Program-made: the position numbers and the translations under genes
Assembly (NCBI RefSeq): GCF_030345335.1
Contig: NZ_JAPVRC010000002.1
Coordinates: 496,001-560,000 of the forward strand
From: Halobacillus campisalis
GTDB lineage: Bacteria; Bacillota; Bacilli; Bacillales; Halobacillaceae
Length of the DNA stretch: 64,000 nucleotides
Reading direction: 5' to 3'
The notes under the pieces: model-generated
Database searches by the model: none
What the model saw: only the letters and a program-made list of their open reading frames with translations
Told to the model about the DNA's origin: nothing
In this document: positions 1-8,511 of the stretch, in pieces
Layout of the letters: each line of letters begins with the position of its first letter
Position numbering within the stretch: the first letter of the stretch is position 1

Positions 1-5
1 TTCAT
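1..5 (-). CDS. Start of a leftward gene running off the window
   Basis: Only the first bases of this gene are inside the window. On the minus strand a strong Shine-Dalgarno (AAGGAGGGG, positions 20-12) stands six bases before an ATG at 5-3. The gene would be transcribed away from the P450 gene at 191. Nothing can be said about its product. Confidence 0.5.
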
Positions 6-190
6 AAACTACCCCTCCTTTTTCATTTCCTAGAAATCTTACCACAGTTTCACCAATTAACGTGGCTGAAACAGTTTATTTAAATGAACTGTAACGGGTT
101 AGTAATCAAAGTCTTCAAAGCTGTTGTTTAATGCATTGAAAAATAGGAAAACAAAGGTAATAACAAGTAATCCATGAAGGGAGAAACTAA

Positions 191-1438
191 ATGAAAACTG
201 TTCCGAAGGATAGAAAATTAGACCAAAGTATAAACGTTTTACGTGAAGGCTACAGGTTTTTGCCTAAAAGATTTGCGAAACTTGATACGGATATTTTCGA
301 AACTCGTTTATTGGGAGAAAAGGTCATTTGTTTAACTGGAGAAGAAGGGGCAAAGCTTTTTTATGACAAAGAGAAATTCCAGCGAAAAGGGGCTTTACCA
401 AAGAGAATTGAAAAGTCTTTATTCGGTGAAAACGCGATTCAAGGAATGGATGGCGATCCTCACGAGCACCGAAAGCTATTATTCATGTCATTGATGACTC
501 CTGAGAAAATGGCCAAACTTGGGCGGCTGACTTCCGAACAATGGCGCAAACAGGCAGAAGGTTGGAAAAACCAAAAGAACATCGTTCTACTTGAAGAAGC
601 TAAAATTGTTTTGTGCCAAGCTGCCTGTCAATGGGCTGGTGTCCCTTTGAAAGAAGGAGAAGTTAAGAAAAGGGCGAATCTGCTCTGGGCGATGGTTGAT
701 GCTTTTGGAGCTGTCGGAAGCCGGCATCGAAAAGGCAGGAAAGCGAGAGTCAATGCAGAAAAGTGGATCAAGGAATTAATTGAAAATATCAGAGAAGGAA
801 AGGTTGCAGCTGAAGAGGGGTCTGCCATTTATGAAATGGCATTTCACAGGGATTTAGAAGGAAATCATTTAAGCACCCAGGTTGCAGCAGAGGAATTATT
901 GAATGTTATACGTCCTACGGTTGCCGTAGCGGCTTATGTTGCATTTGGTGCACTGGCGCTTCATGATCATGTTGAAGAAAGAGAAAAGGTAAAGGAAGCA
1001 CAGGGGGATTATATCGAGAGGTTCGCTCAGGAAATCCGCAGGTTATTTCCATTTGTTCCTTTTTTAGGAGCACGTGTTCGAAAAGACTTTATGTGGGACG
1101 GGTACTCATTTGAGAAAGACACGCTCGTCTTAATTGATGTTCACGGAATTGATCACGACCGAAGACTGTGGGAAAGACCTAATCAATTCTCTCCCGAGCG
1201 TTTTAAGGACTGGAAGGGTGGACTATTTGATTTCATCCCGCAAGGAGGCGGGGAGCACTACACGGGCCACCGTTGTCCAGGTGAATGGATCACGATGGAA
1301 GCTATCAAATCAAGCTTAGAGTTTTTGACACGTGAAATAGAGTATGAAGTTCCAAGTCAGGATCTCAGCTACAGTTTATCTCGGATGCCGTCATTTCCGA
1401 AAAGCGGATTTCGCATCCAGGAAGTCGAGTTTAAATGA
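191..1438 (+). CDS. cypC: Cytochrome P450 CYP152-type fatty-acid peroxygenase
   Basis: The protein has 415 residues, the usual length of the CYP152 family (B. subtilis YbdT/CypC, P450-BSbeta). These soluble heme enzymes use hydrogen peroxide directly to hydroxylate or decarboxylate long-chain fatty acids, without a reductase partner. The I-helix carries the Arg-Pro pair at 241-242 that replaces the usual acid/alcohol pair and binds the fatty-acid carboxylate. The heme-ligand loop GGGEHYTGHRCPGE puts the proximal cysteine at about 362. Both positions match the known family closely. The ATG follows a GAAGGGAG ribosome site. A small membrane-protein gene follows about 80 bases downstream. Substrate preference cannot be read from sequence. 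Confidence 0.93.
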   Translation: MKTVPKDRKLDQSINVLREGYRFLPKRFAKLDTDIFETRLLGEKVICLTGEEGAKLFYDKEKFQRKGALPKRIEKSLFGENAIQGMDGDPHEHRKLLFMSLMTPEKMAKLGRLTSEQWRKQAEGWKNQKNIVLLEEAKIVLCQAACQWAGVPLKEGEVKKRANLLWAMVDAFGAVGSRHRKGRKARVNAEKWIKELIENIREGKVAAEEGSAIYEMAFHRDLEGNHLSTQVAAEELLNVIRPTVAVAAYVAFGALALHDHVEEREKVKEAQGDYIERFAQEIRRLFPFVPFLGARVRKDFMWDGYSFEKDTLVLIDVHGIDHDRRLWERPNQFSPERFKDWKGGLFDFIPQGGGEHYTGHRCPGEWITMEAIKSSLEFLTREIEYEVPSQDLSYSLSRMPSFPKSGFRIQEVEFK

Positions 1439-1519
1439 GTACTCGACCAGATGTGAATACGATAGGATTATTTTGAAATACTAATCCATATCTTTTACAC
1501 CTGGAAGGAAGGTATTCAT

Positions 1520-1876
1520 TTGACGAGCACATTAGTTAAGATATTCACATTGCCAAGTTTATTGATAGCAGCTATGTACTTTTCTGATCAAGTTAATTAT
1601 GGAGCCATTTGGCAGCCGTTTATTGTCGCAGCCATACTGATCGTAATTGGTGTGCCAATGGAAAAACAATGGCTTCGTAAAGGAAACCTTTGGTCAAGTG
1701 TCGGGATGGATGTTATCAGTTCTTTTTTTATCATATGGGGTCTGTCCAATATGTTCGGAACAGCTTCCGTAACTTTTGCGGGGGCCCTGATTCTCTCATT
1801 GATCATTGGAACAGTAGAGTACTTCCTGCATCGCTATTTATTAGGTGTCCACACGTGGGCAGAATCGGCACGATAA
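1520..1876 (+). CDS. Small four-helix membrane protein, DUF2512-like
   Basis: This 118-residue protein is almost entirely hydrophobic and shows four likely membrane segments (about 5-22, 32-48, 60-80 and 84-105), followed by a short polar tail. Length and layout resemble the DUF2512 (YndM-like) family of Bacillaceae, but this is from pattern memory only. The start is a TTG at 1520, chosen because GGAAGG lies about ten bases upstream. It sits downstream of the P450 on the same strand and is closed by a terminator that overlaps its stop, so co-transcription with the P450 is possible. The function is unknown. Confidence 0.6.
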   Translation: MTSTLVKIFTLPSLLIAAMYFSDQVNYGAIWQPFIVAAILIVIGVPMEKQWLRKGNLWSSVGMDVISSFFIIWGLSNMFGTASVTFAGALILSLIIGTVEYFLHRYLLGVHTWAESAR

Positions 1877-1906
1877 GCTCAGGTTGAAGTGACCTGGGCT
1901 TGTTTT
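1876..1906 (+). terminator. Rho-independent terminator
   Basis: AGCTCAGGT (1876-1884) pairs with ACCTGGGCT (1892-1900) with one G-U pair, followed by TGTTTT. It closes the 1520 gene. The T-tract overlaps the stop codon of the convergent TatD gene. Confidence 0.75.
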
Positions 1907-2675
1907 ATGGAAGTTGATAGAAATCCTTCGTGTTTTGAAAGAGGGTTTGATACACCTCTCCTAAATCTTTCTGTTTCATTTCACTGATTTTTTTCACTGA
2001 ATCATGAATCATGCGAGGATGTGTGATTTCATTTTCCTTAAAGGGATAAGGACCATCAGTTTCGACCATCATCAGTTCTAAAGGGTAATATTGAATAATG
2101 GACTGGATTTTCTCTTTGAAAAGGCAGTCAGGAGTAATGGAAATCATATATCCTCTTTTCATCATCCTGTTCATCGTTGTACGTGAACCCTTAAACCAAT
2201 GGAAGTGTGCTTTTGTGATACCGTGTTTCTCTAAAAGATCGCAAACTAAATCAGCATCATCGTAAACAGCGTGAAGGATGAGAGGTTTATCGATTTCAAC
2301 AGCCTTCCGCATGAAAGTCTCTAAAGTTCTTACATAATGCTGGAGTGGCAAATTTGGGCGGTGCTCACGAGTATAATAGGGCAGCCCAACTTCTCCAATC
2401 GCGATAATGTTTTTATGCTGCTTATCCAATAACTTTAAAATGCTATGTAACTCACCCTCGGAAGGAAGCTTTTGTTCGGGGTGATAGCCGACTGCCGGAT
2501 AGATAGCTGGATGGCTGGCAGCGAGCCGCAGGTTTTCCATGGAAGAACAGAGGTCGCTGGATACACTTATTAAACCTGTGACGTTGTGTTTCTTAAGATA
2601 GTTTATGATGTTTCGCTGTATCTTTTTCTGATACCAATCGAGATGGATATGAGCATCTATTACAGCGTGAGTCAT
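1905..2675 (-). CDS. TatD-family metal-dependent hydrolase
   Basis: The 256-residue protein matches the TatD/YabD nuclease family, which are TIM-barrel metalloenzymes of the amidohydrolase superfamily with 3'-5' DNase activity in studied members. Visible metal-site motifs are DAHIHLD near the N-terminus (about residues 7-13), GEVGL near 95, HAV near 135, HFHW near 160 and the late ETDGPYP loop near 205. B. subtilis TatD proteins are usually about 255 residues, so it appears full length. It converges on the 1520 gene and diverges from the ATP-grasp gene. The substrate is uncertain, since TatD paralogues differ in role. Confidence 0.88.
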   Translation of the reverse strand: MTHAVIDAHIHLDWYQKKIQRNIINYLKKHNVTGLISVSSDLCSSMENLRLAASHPAIYPAVGYHPEQKLPSEGELHSILKLLDKQHKNIIAIGEVGLPYYTREHRPNLPLQHYVRTLETFMRKAVEIDKPLILHAVYDDADLVCDLLEKHGITKAHFHWFKGSRTTMNRMMKRGYMISITPDCLFKEKIQSIIQYYPLELMMVETDGPYPFKENEITHPRMIHDSVKKISEMKQKDLGEVYQTLFQNTKDFYQLP

Positions 2676-2818
2676 TTTTGGTCACCTCTCTGCCATTATT
2701 CTAGTAGATTATCTCAGGCGGAAGAAGTTGTCCAATATGAGCGAATCCTTAGTAGTTCAGTCGGTTTTATATGTTATACTCTAACTAATGATTTTCAACT
2801 TAGAGAGGGGTATGACAG

Positions 2819-3781
2819 ATGGGGAAAATTTATGTGATCCACGAAAATGATGAATGGACAGACCATTTGACAAAGCGTTTAGAAGAACTGGAACTGCCTT
2901 ATGAACTATGGCATTTGAATGAAGGAACAATTGATTTGACTCAGGACCCTCCTGAGGGTGTTTTTTACAATAGGATGAGCGCCTCTTCTCATACGAGAGA
3001 TCATCGCTTCGCTCCGGAGTATGCAGAAGCTGTACTATCCTGGTTAGAGCGTCATGGACGAACAGTTATCAATGGATCCCGTGCTTTACGGCTTGAAGTA
3101 AGTAAAGTCAACCAGTACATGGCGTTGAATGAACTAAACATCACCACACCAAAAACAGTTGCTTCTATTGGAAAAGCTCAAATTATTGAAGCGGCAAAAA
3201 AGCTGGACTTGCCTTCCTTCATAACGAAACATAACCGTGCAGGAAAAGGGCAGGGAGTACAGCTTTTTCATTCCATGGAAGCTTTGGACGAGTATGTGTA
3301 TGGAGATGGATTCGATGAACCGGTTGATGGCATTACGTTAGTCCAGCAGTATATCGAAGCTCCTGAGCCATATATCGTGCGGCATGAATTTGTAGGCGGG
3401 AAATTCTTATATGCAGTGAAAGTAGATACTTCTGAAGGGTTTGAACTATGCCCGGCTGATGCTTGCAAAATAGAAGATATGTACTGCCCTACCGATAAGC
3501 CTGAAACAACACCGGGCGCCAAGTTCCAAGTGCTGGAAGGGTATTATGATCCTATCATTAAAAAGTATGAGCAATTCTTACAACAAAATGACATTCAGGT
3601 AGCGGGTATAGAAGCCATTCAAGACAAAAATGGTGAAATGTATACGTATGACGTGAATACAAACACAAATTATAATACGGATGCTGAAAGAGTAGCTTCT
3701 ATTTTCGGCATGCTGGAGCTAGCCAGATATTTGGGAAATCAATTGGAGACAGTAAAAGCAAAACAGACGAATGCCGGATAG
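2819..3781 (+). CDS. RimK-like ATP-grasp enzyme
   Basis: This is a 320-residue ATP-grasp protein. It has an N-terminal pre-ATP-grasp domain (about 1-105). The nucleotide loop KHNRAGKGQGV falls near 142-152 and the metal-binding DVNTNTNYN near 280-288, both typical of RimK-type carboxylate-amine ligases. Such enzymes activate a carboxylate as an acyl-phosphate and couple it to an amine or thiol. The acceptor cannot be inferred here. The ATG at 2819 has GAGAGGGG eight bases upstream; an earlier ATG at 2812 is out of frame. The gene stands alone, followed by a type I toxin locus. Confidence 0.8.
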   Translation: MGKIYVIHENDEWTDHLTKRLEELELPYELWHLNEGTIDLTQDPPEGVFYNRMSASSHTRDHRFAPEYAEAVLSWLERHGRTVINGSRALRLEVSKVNQYMALNELNITTPKTVASIGKAQIIEAAKKLDLPSFITKHNRAGKGQGVQLFHSMEALDEYVYGDGFDEPVDGITLVQQYIEAPEPYIVRHEFVGGKFLYAVKVDTSEGFELCPADACKIEDMYCPTDKPETTPGAKFQVLEGYYDPIIKKYEQFLQQNDIQVAGIEAIQDKNGEMYTYDVNTNTNYNTDAERVASIFGMLELARYLGNQLETVKAKQTNAG

Positions 3782-3842
3782 ATTTAAAATCGTTCTGTTG
3801 ATAAAATAGAGAGGTAGCTAGTAACATTCAGTAAGGCGGTTG

Positions 3843-3868
3843 ACCACCTCCCTTAGAGGGGAGGTGGT
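3843..3868 (+). promoter_or_regulatory. Hairpin sequestering the toxin ribosome site
   Basis: ACCACCTCCC (3843-3852) is perfectly complementary to GGGAGGTGGT (3859-3868) across a six-base loop. The right arm contains the GGGAGGTGG Shine-Dalgarno of the small ORF that starts at 3872. The ribosome site would be hidden in the full transcript, as is common for type I toxin mRNAs. Confidence 0.75.
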
Positions 3869-3871
3869 GAA

Positions 3872-3976
3872 TTGACAGACTACGAAATTGTGACAGTCGT
3901 TCTCACATCAAACTTAGTTTTGATTGGGACTTTAAAAATCGTTCTTGCGATCATTAATGAAAATAAAAAAAAGTAA
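3872..3976 (+). CDS. Holin-like type I toxin, 34 residues
   Basis: The frame begins with TTG at 3872, four bases after a very strong but base-paired ribosome site, and encodes 34 residues. It starts MTDYEIVTVVL, continues with a hydrophobic stretch (about 7-27) containing LVLIGTLKIVLAII, and ends NENKKK. A short N-terminus, one membrane helix and a lysine tail are the pattern of the 'putative holin-like toxin' peptides common in Bacillaceae, related in layout to TxpA/BsrG type I toxins. Such peptides act at the membrane and are controlled by an antisense RNA. No phage lysis genes surround it. The toxin call is by family resemblance and locus architecture. Confidence 0.7.
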   Translation: MTDYEIVTVVLTSNLVLIGTLKIVLAIINENKKK

Positions 3977-4016
3977 CCATCCCTTCCGCCGCTAAAGCAT
4001 AGGGTCGTTACTTTTT
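3968..4016 (+). terminator. Terminator, probably bidirectional, at toxin 3' end
   Basis: AAAAAGTAAC (3968-3977) pairs with GTTACTTTTT (4007-4016), with an inner CCC/GGG stem. The symmetric A/T flanks allow termination on both strands. That fits a toxin mRNA converging with an antisense RNA. Confidence 0.65.
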
Positions 4017-4032
4017 CATATATGATGCTTAA

Positions 4033-4135
4033 CAGGTCAGCCGTTCACATATTCCTATAAGCTACTAAGCCCGAGTGTTCCAGCACTTGGGCTTTACTAT
4101 GGGCAGCCTGTTTACGTGCTGCCGACCTACTGTTA
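4033..4135. other. Structured segment beside the toxin, candidate antitoxin RNA region
   Basis: Two hairpins are visible: an 11-bp stem with one G-U pair (4067-4077 with 4084-4094) and GGCAGC/GCTGCC (4102-4107 with 4118-4123). Outer pairing of the AACAGGTC segment near 4031 with GACCTACTGTT near 4124-4134 is also possible. The segment lies between the toxin terminator and yutJ, where an antisense antitoxin RNA would start. No promoter was assigned, so the antitoxin role is inference. Confidence 0.35.
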
Positions 4136-5194
4136 GTGACGTTTACTCAACCATAGCACTCCAGATTTAGCTAAACGAGGTAATCGTCCGGTCATCGGCT
4201 GCTGCATCATGTTTCCGAAACCATCTGATTTCCCTAGTGATCCTAATGTACCTTTGAGTTTAATTTCTTTCGGTTTGCTTGGTTCTTTATTTTTGAGCAA
4301 ATCTGAAAGAATCTTTGCTATTTGCTCTCCTTGCTCACCAGCCAATTGTGCACTCGGCGAATAAGCAGAGGAAGCACAATCACCTAATACGTACACATTT
4401 TGCTTGGATGGAACCTGGTAGTAATCATTTAGAATTACTTTATCCTGCTCATCCTTCTTAAAAGGGAGTTCCCGCACTAAATAATTAGGGCGCACTCCTG
4501 CCGTCCAAATCGTGACATCGTTAAGGTAACACACTCCGTTGTTACACACTCCATCTCTTTCCACATAGCCTACATTCGCATTGTGAAGCACTTCCACGTC
4601 ATTGCTTGCAAACCAATCTTCTACGTAATTCTGGATTTTTTTATCGAACGCTCGTAGAACGGTTTCACCGCGGTCTAACAGGCGTATGTTAAGGTCTGGA
4701 CGGCTTTCGCGGATTTCTGACGCTACTTCTATCCCGCTTAAACCTGCGCCGACTACAGTCACTTTTCCATATGCTTGCAAATTACCTACGGAAAAACCAG
4801 CACTCCGTGCGTTACTGAAAGATTGGACACTCTCAGTAAATTCACGGGCACCGTCTATTCCGTGATAATTATCTTCGCACCCTAGCCCAATTACTAAATA
4901 ATCAAAAGGAATGGCTTCCTTGAAGTCTTTGATCAAAACTTGTTCCTGTTCTATATCGATTTTATTGATTTCATAGAATTTATACTCGATCTGATCATGC
5001 TGAGGAAATTCAATGCGCACGTTCTTATCTGCTTCCGTACCAGCTGCAATCGTATAAAATTCTGTTTTTAACGAGTGATAAGGATTTCTGTCAATAACGG
5101 TGATATGTACGTCTTTAGGAATGCCGTCTTCGAGCAAATTCATAATTATTTTTAGACCACCGTATCCGCCGCCTGCTATTACTAATCGTTTCAA
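4133..5194 (-). CDS. yutJ: YutJ-type NADH dehydrogenase-like flavoprotein
   Basis: This FAD/NAD(P)-dependent oxidoreductase has about 353 residues and is of the NDH-2/YutJ type. The N-terminal FAD Rossmann motif is AGGGYGG. The second dinucleotide fold has VVGAGLSGIEVASE near 145. The late FAD contact is YVLGDCASS near 265. Residue-level similarity to B. subtilis YutJ is high along the whole length, including the C-terminal LGSLGK and TGRLPRLAKSG segments. The start is placed at a TTG (5194), because the only good ribosome site (AAAGGTGG) lies eight bases before it. An upstream in-frame ATG at 5218 lacks one. Electron acceptor and physiological role are unproven for YutJ. Confidence 0.85.
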   Translation of the reverse strand: MKRLVIAGGGYGGLKIIMNLLEDGIPKDVHITVIDRNPYHSLKTEFYTIAAGTEADKNVRIEFPQHDQIEYKFYEINKIDIEQEQVLIKDFKEAIPFDYLVIGLGCEDNYHGIDGAREFTESVQSFSNARSAGFSVGNLQAYGKVTVVGAGLSGIEVASEIRESRPDLNIRLLDRGETVLRAFDKKIQNYVEDWFASNDVEVLHNANVGYVERDGVCNNGVCYLNDVTIWTAGVRPNYLVRELPFKKDEQDKVILNDYYQVPSKQNVYVLGDCASSAYSPSAQLAGEQGEQIAKILSDLLKNKEPSKPKEIKLKGTLGSLGKSDGFGNMMQQPMTGRLPRLAKSGVLWLSKRH

Positions 5195-5462
5195 GAGGTG
5201 CACCACCTTTACCTGCATTTATTTATCGACTGGATTATACCATTCATTCAAAATTAAGGAAAACGCTTTCTGGCTTATTACAATTTATAGACTACCAAAA
5301 AAACGCCTATAACACTAGATAAAGTATAACATTTTTACTGATCTGCTAATACTAGCAATTATATCAGTCAACGCTTCCATATATTACGTTTGAAAGGTTC
5401 TAATAAGGGTAGATTGAAATCATATAGGAATTTAGACACAAGTCCGACGGAGGGGAATGACC

Positions 5463-6839
5463 ATGGATAAGAACAGCACAGTTATAGAAAAATCATTGAC
5501 AGCATTATTAGAAGATGAGAGCTTTTTACCTGATTTGCAGGCCCAAACGAGAGAGCAGGCCTTTAAATCTTTAGTAGCTATCCTATCAACACCGAATCAT
5601 ATACATAAATCATTTTTAAGGGTAGCTCTAGAGAATGGAACAATCGTTCGAATTCCATCTTTCAGGGTCCAGCATAATGATACCCTGGGCCCATACAAAG
5701 GCGGGATTCGTTTCCATGAAACAGTGAGTGAAGGTGAGGTCTCGAATTTCGCTCGCCTGATGACCCTTAAAAACTCACTACACGAATTGCCTTTTGGTGG
5801 AGGTAAGGGCGGGGTGATTATAAACCCGAGAGAGTATAGTGTGAAAGAGCTGAATTTGATATGTAAAAAGTATGTCCAATATTTCAATGATATATTAGGT
5901 CCCGATAAAGATATTCCGGCTCCAGATGCTGGAACAGGGGAGCGGGAAATGGATTGGATGATGGCTGAGTATAAAAACATTCATCCCGGGCAGCCTTACC
6001 GGGGCAGTTTTACGGGTAAAAGTATTATTAATGGTGGCTCACTGGGGCGGAAAGAAGCGACAGGAAGAGGTGTTTACTTTACTTTCCGATATATGATGTA
6101 CGACTTTCTGCGTGAGGAAAAAAAGTGGCTCAGCGAGCAGGATAATAAGTTCGCTGAAACAGCGTTAAGCAAGGCGGATCAAAAACTGACAGTAGCTGTG
6201 CAAGGTTTTGGGAACCTGGGTTCTGTTGCGGCACATGAAGCTTTCAAGTGCAACTATCTTCAAAACCAAGTTGTAGCAATCAGCGATCACAATGTCATGC
6301 TTTACAATTCTGATGGCTTAGATGTACCTGCACTATCAAAATATGCGAAAGAACATAACGGGGATCTCCCAAACACAGAAGATGAGTTAGCTGAAAATAA
6401 TATAAAGGCCACCATTAAGGAAAGAGATGACTTATTAGAAATTGATGTTGATGTATTGATCATGGCGGCGTTAGAAAACCAAATTCATGAAGATAATATG
6501 GAGAAAATCAAAGCGGAAATTATTGTGGAAGGGGCGAATGCTCCTGTAACAGAAACCGCAGATAATTACCTCAGTGAACGTGGAGTACTGATCATTCCTG
6601 ATATACTAGCCAATGCCGGAGGTGTGATCGTATCCTATCTGGAGTGGAAACAGGGAAGAGAAACGGAGTTCTATAAGGAAGACCAAATTTATGAGCTTTT
6701 ATTCGATAGGATGCAGCATACGATGGATACGATTTTACCTCAGTTTTTCGGTGATCCTTTCCCTCTAAGGCAAAATTGTTATATTCATTCTGTTATGAAA
6801 TTATCAACAGTATTATTTCGTCAAGGTAAATTGTATTAA
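5463..6839 (+). CDS. Glu/Leu/Phe/Val dehydrogenase family, glutamate dehydrogenase
   Basis: The protein of about 458 residues belongs to the hexameric amino-acid dehydrogenase family, which interconverts glutamate and 2-oxoglutarate plus ammonia. Visible motifs are GPYKGGIRFH and the catalytic-lysine loop PFGGGKGGV in the N-terminal domain, the catalytic aspartate in PAPDAGTG, and a Rossmann loop QGFGNLGS near 243. A later LANAGGVIVSYLEW segment is typical of GDH. It is longer than standard 425-residue GDHs, with extra sequence around 217-235 and at the C-terminus. GGAGGGG is only one base from the ATG at 5457 but seven from the ATG at 5463, so 5463 is preferred. Cofactor choice is undetermined. 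Confidence 0.85.
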   Translation: MDKNSTVIEKSLTALLEDESFLPDLQAQTREQAFKSLVAILSTPNHIHKSFLRVALENGTIVRIPSFRVQHNDTLGPYKGGIRFHETVSEGEVSNFARLMTLKNSLHELPFGGGKGGVIINPREYSVKELNLICKKYVQYFNDILGPDKDIPAPDAGTGEREMDWMMAEYKNIHPGQPYRGSFTGKSIINGGSLGRKEATGRGVYFTFRYMMYDFLREEKKWLSEQDNKFAETALSKADQKLTVAVQGFGNLGSVAAHEAFKCNYLQNQVVAISDHNVMLYNSDGLDVPALSKYAKEHNGDLPNTEDELAENNIKATIKERDDLLEIDVDVLIMAALENQIHEDNMEKIKAEIIVEGANAPVTETADNYLSERGVLIIPDILANAGGVIVSYLEWKQGRETEFYKEDQIYELLFDRMQHTMDTILPQFFGDPFPLRQNCYIHSVMKLSTVLFRQGKLY

Positions 6840-6846
6840 ATTGAAG

Positions 6847-6879
6847 TGGCTGCCCATGATAAAGGGGAGCCATTTTTTT
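6847..6879 (+). terminator. Rho-independent terminator after glutamate dehydrogenase
   Basis: TGGCTGCCC (6847-6855) pairs with GGGGAGCCA (6864-6872), followed by seven T. Confidence 0.85.
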
Positions 6880-6911
6880 GTGGTTAAATTTTTTTAAATC
6901 AAACAATAATC

Positions 6912-6940
6912 TTGACGTAGAATGCATCAGCTTGTATGCT
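6912..6940 (+). promoter_or_regulatory. Predicted SigA promoter of the cystine transporter operon
   Basis: TTGACG (6912-6917), a 17-base spacer and TATGCT (6935-6940) lie about 60 bases before the tcyA start and after the previous terminator. This is a consensus-based prediction. Confidence 0.6.
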
Positions 6941-6998
6941 CTATAAGTCTACAATTCCGATGTATTTTATATGGATTAAATATGAAAGGAGTTATTTT

Positions 6999-7817
6999 AT
7001 GAAAAAATATGCATTTCTATCAATTGCGGCATTATTTATCATTGTTTTATCTGCTTGTGGGTCAAGCGATTCTGAAGGTGGAGAAGATACCTCCTCATCA
7101 GAAGGTGGGAACTTGCTAGAACAGATAAAGGAGGAGGGTGTTCTTACAGTTGGAACAGAAGGAACTTATGCGCCCTATACCTTTCATGACGATAACGATG
7201 AACTGACTGGATACGATGTCGAAGTAGCGAAAGAAATTGGCGAGCGTATGGATGTCGAAGTAGAATTTGAAGAGACCAAATGGGACTCTATGTTTGCCGG
7301 TTTAAATAGTGAGCGTTTTGATATGATCGCAAACCAGGTTGGGATTCAGCCGGATCGTGAGGAAAAATACAGCTTCTCTGAACCATACACGTATACCTCA
7401 GCAGTACTCGTTGCCAAAAGTGATAACGAAGAAATAAAAAGCTTTGATGACTTAGAAGGAGCCTTATCTGCACAATCCTTAACGAGTAATTATGCGGACA
7501 TTGCTAAACAATATGGCGCGGAAATAGAGAGTGTCGAAGGGTTTACTCCTGCTATGGAATTATTAAACAACGATCGAGTGGATGCAACTGTTAATGATCG
7601 TTTATCTGTACTGGATTACTTAAATCAAAAAGGCGATAATTCTCAAGTTGAAATTGTTGATCAAGAAGACGACGCTTCAGAAACAGCTATGATGTTTCGT
7701 CAGGACAATCCGGAACTAGTAGAAGCCGTCAATGATGCTCTGGAAGAGATGAGAGAAGATGGCACACTAGAAGAAATATCTAATGAGTGGTTTGATGAAG
7801 ATGTATCTGTCCAGTAG
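6999..7817 (+). CDS. tcyA: Cystine ABC transporter, substrate-binding lipoprotein
   Basis: This is a solute-binding lipoprotein of about 272 residues. A signal peptide MKKYAFLSIAALF ends in the lipobox LSAC, so the mature protein is anchored through the following cysteine. The SBP_bac_3 domain closely resembles B. subtilis TcyA: VGTEGTYAPYTFHD, LTGYDVEV, WDSMFAGLN, QSLTSNY and the final EISNEWF. TcyA delivers L-cystine to the TcyB permease. The start is the ATG at 6999 with GAAAGGAG nine bases upstream, which gives a normal signal peptide; an upstream in-frame ATG at 6936 would not. It overlaps or abuts tcyB and begins a three-gene operon. Confidence 0.88.
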   Translation: MKKYAFLSIAALFIIVLSACGSSDSEGGEDTSSSEGGNLLEQIKEEGVLTVGTEGTYAPYTFHDDNDELTGYDVEVAKEIGERMDVEVEFEETKWDSMFAGLNSERFDMIANQVGIQPDREEKYSFSEPYTYTSAVLVAKSDNEEIKSFDDLEGALSAQSLTSNYADIAKQYGAEIESVEGFTPAMELLNNDRVDATVNDRLSVLDYLNQKGDNSQVEIVDQEDDASETAMMFRQDNPELVEAVNDALEEMREDGTLEEISNEWFDEDVSVQ

Positions 7818-8499
7818 TTTTTTCAGTTCAGAAAATATAGCTATTTTACAAGACTCCTTTATACCTTTGTTAAAAGGAGTCTTGTCTTATACTATCCCTC
7901 TAACTTTAATATCTTTTGTGATCGGGCTATTCATCGCAGTAGTTACTGCTGTATTCCGTATTTCTGGTATAAAAATTTTAGCGGGTATAGCCAGGGTCTA
8001 TGTTTCTATCATCCGGGGTACTCCATTACTTGTTCAATTATTCATTGTGTTTTTTGGTTTGGGGAATCTTGGGGTTGATTTTTTGAAATTCGAGCCATTC
8101 ACTGGGGCCATTATTGCCTTTTCATTAAATACGGGAGCCTATGCTTCTGAGATTATAAGGGCTTCCATATTATCTATTGAAAAAGGGCAGTGGGAAGCTT
8201 CATCTTCTATAGGGATGTCTTATTTTCAATCTTTAAAAAGGGTCATTCTGCCTCAGGCAACAAGGGTTTCCATCCCTCCACTCTCTAATTCATTTATAGG
8301 ATTAGTCAAGGAAACCTCTCTTGCTTCTACGATATTAGTAAGTGAGATGTTTAGAAAAGCACAAGAAATTGTTGCGACTACGTATACACCTCTATTAGTT
8401 TATGTCGAAGCGGCAGCGATTTATTGGGTGATTTGTTTTATATTATCCCTTATTCAAGACCGTATCGAAACTCGTTTAAACCGTTATGTTAAAACGTAA
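7783..8499 (+). CDS. tcyB: Cystine ABC transporter, permease
   Basis: This 238-residue inner-membrane permease of the polar amino-acid ABC family has about five membrane segments (for example 29-52, 60-85, 95-115 and 200-220). The EAA loop EASSSIGMSYFQSLKRVILP near 145-165 is the coupling contact for the ATPase. It lies between the cystine-binding lipoprotein and the ATPase gene. If it starts at 7783 it overlaps the end of tcyA by 35 bases. In-frame ATGs at 7795 and 7801 are alternatives. None has a clear ribosome site, suggesting translational coupling. Specificity is inferred from tcyA. Confidence 0.85.
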   Translation: MSGLMKMYLSSSFFSSENIAILQDSFIPLLKGVLSYTIPLTLISFVIGLFIAVVTAVFRISGIKILAGIARVYVSIIRGTPLLVQLFIVFFGLGNLGVDFLKFEPFTGAIIAFSLNTGAYASEIIRASILSIEKGQWEASSSIGMSYFQSLKRVILPQATRVSIPPLSNSFIGLVKETSLASTILVSEMFRKAQEIVATTYTPLLVYVEAAAIYWVICFILSLIQDRIETRLNRYVKT

Positions 8500-8511
8500 G
8501 GAGAATTCTTT

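Noticed and set aside
3872-3976. Holin-like peptide as evidence of a prophage
   Set aside because: No lysin, structural or integrase genes surround it. The hidden ribosome site and symmetric terminator fit a type I toxin better.
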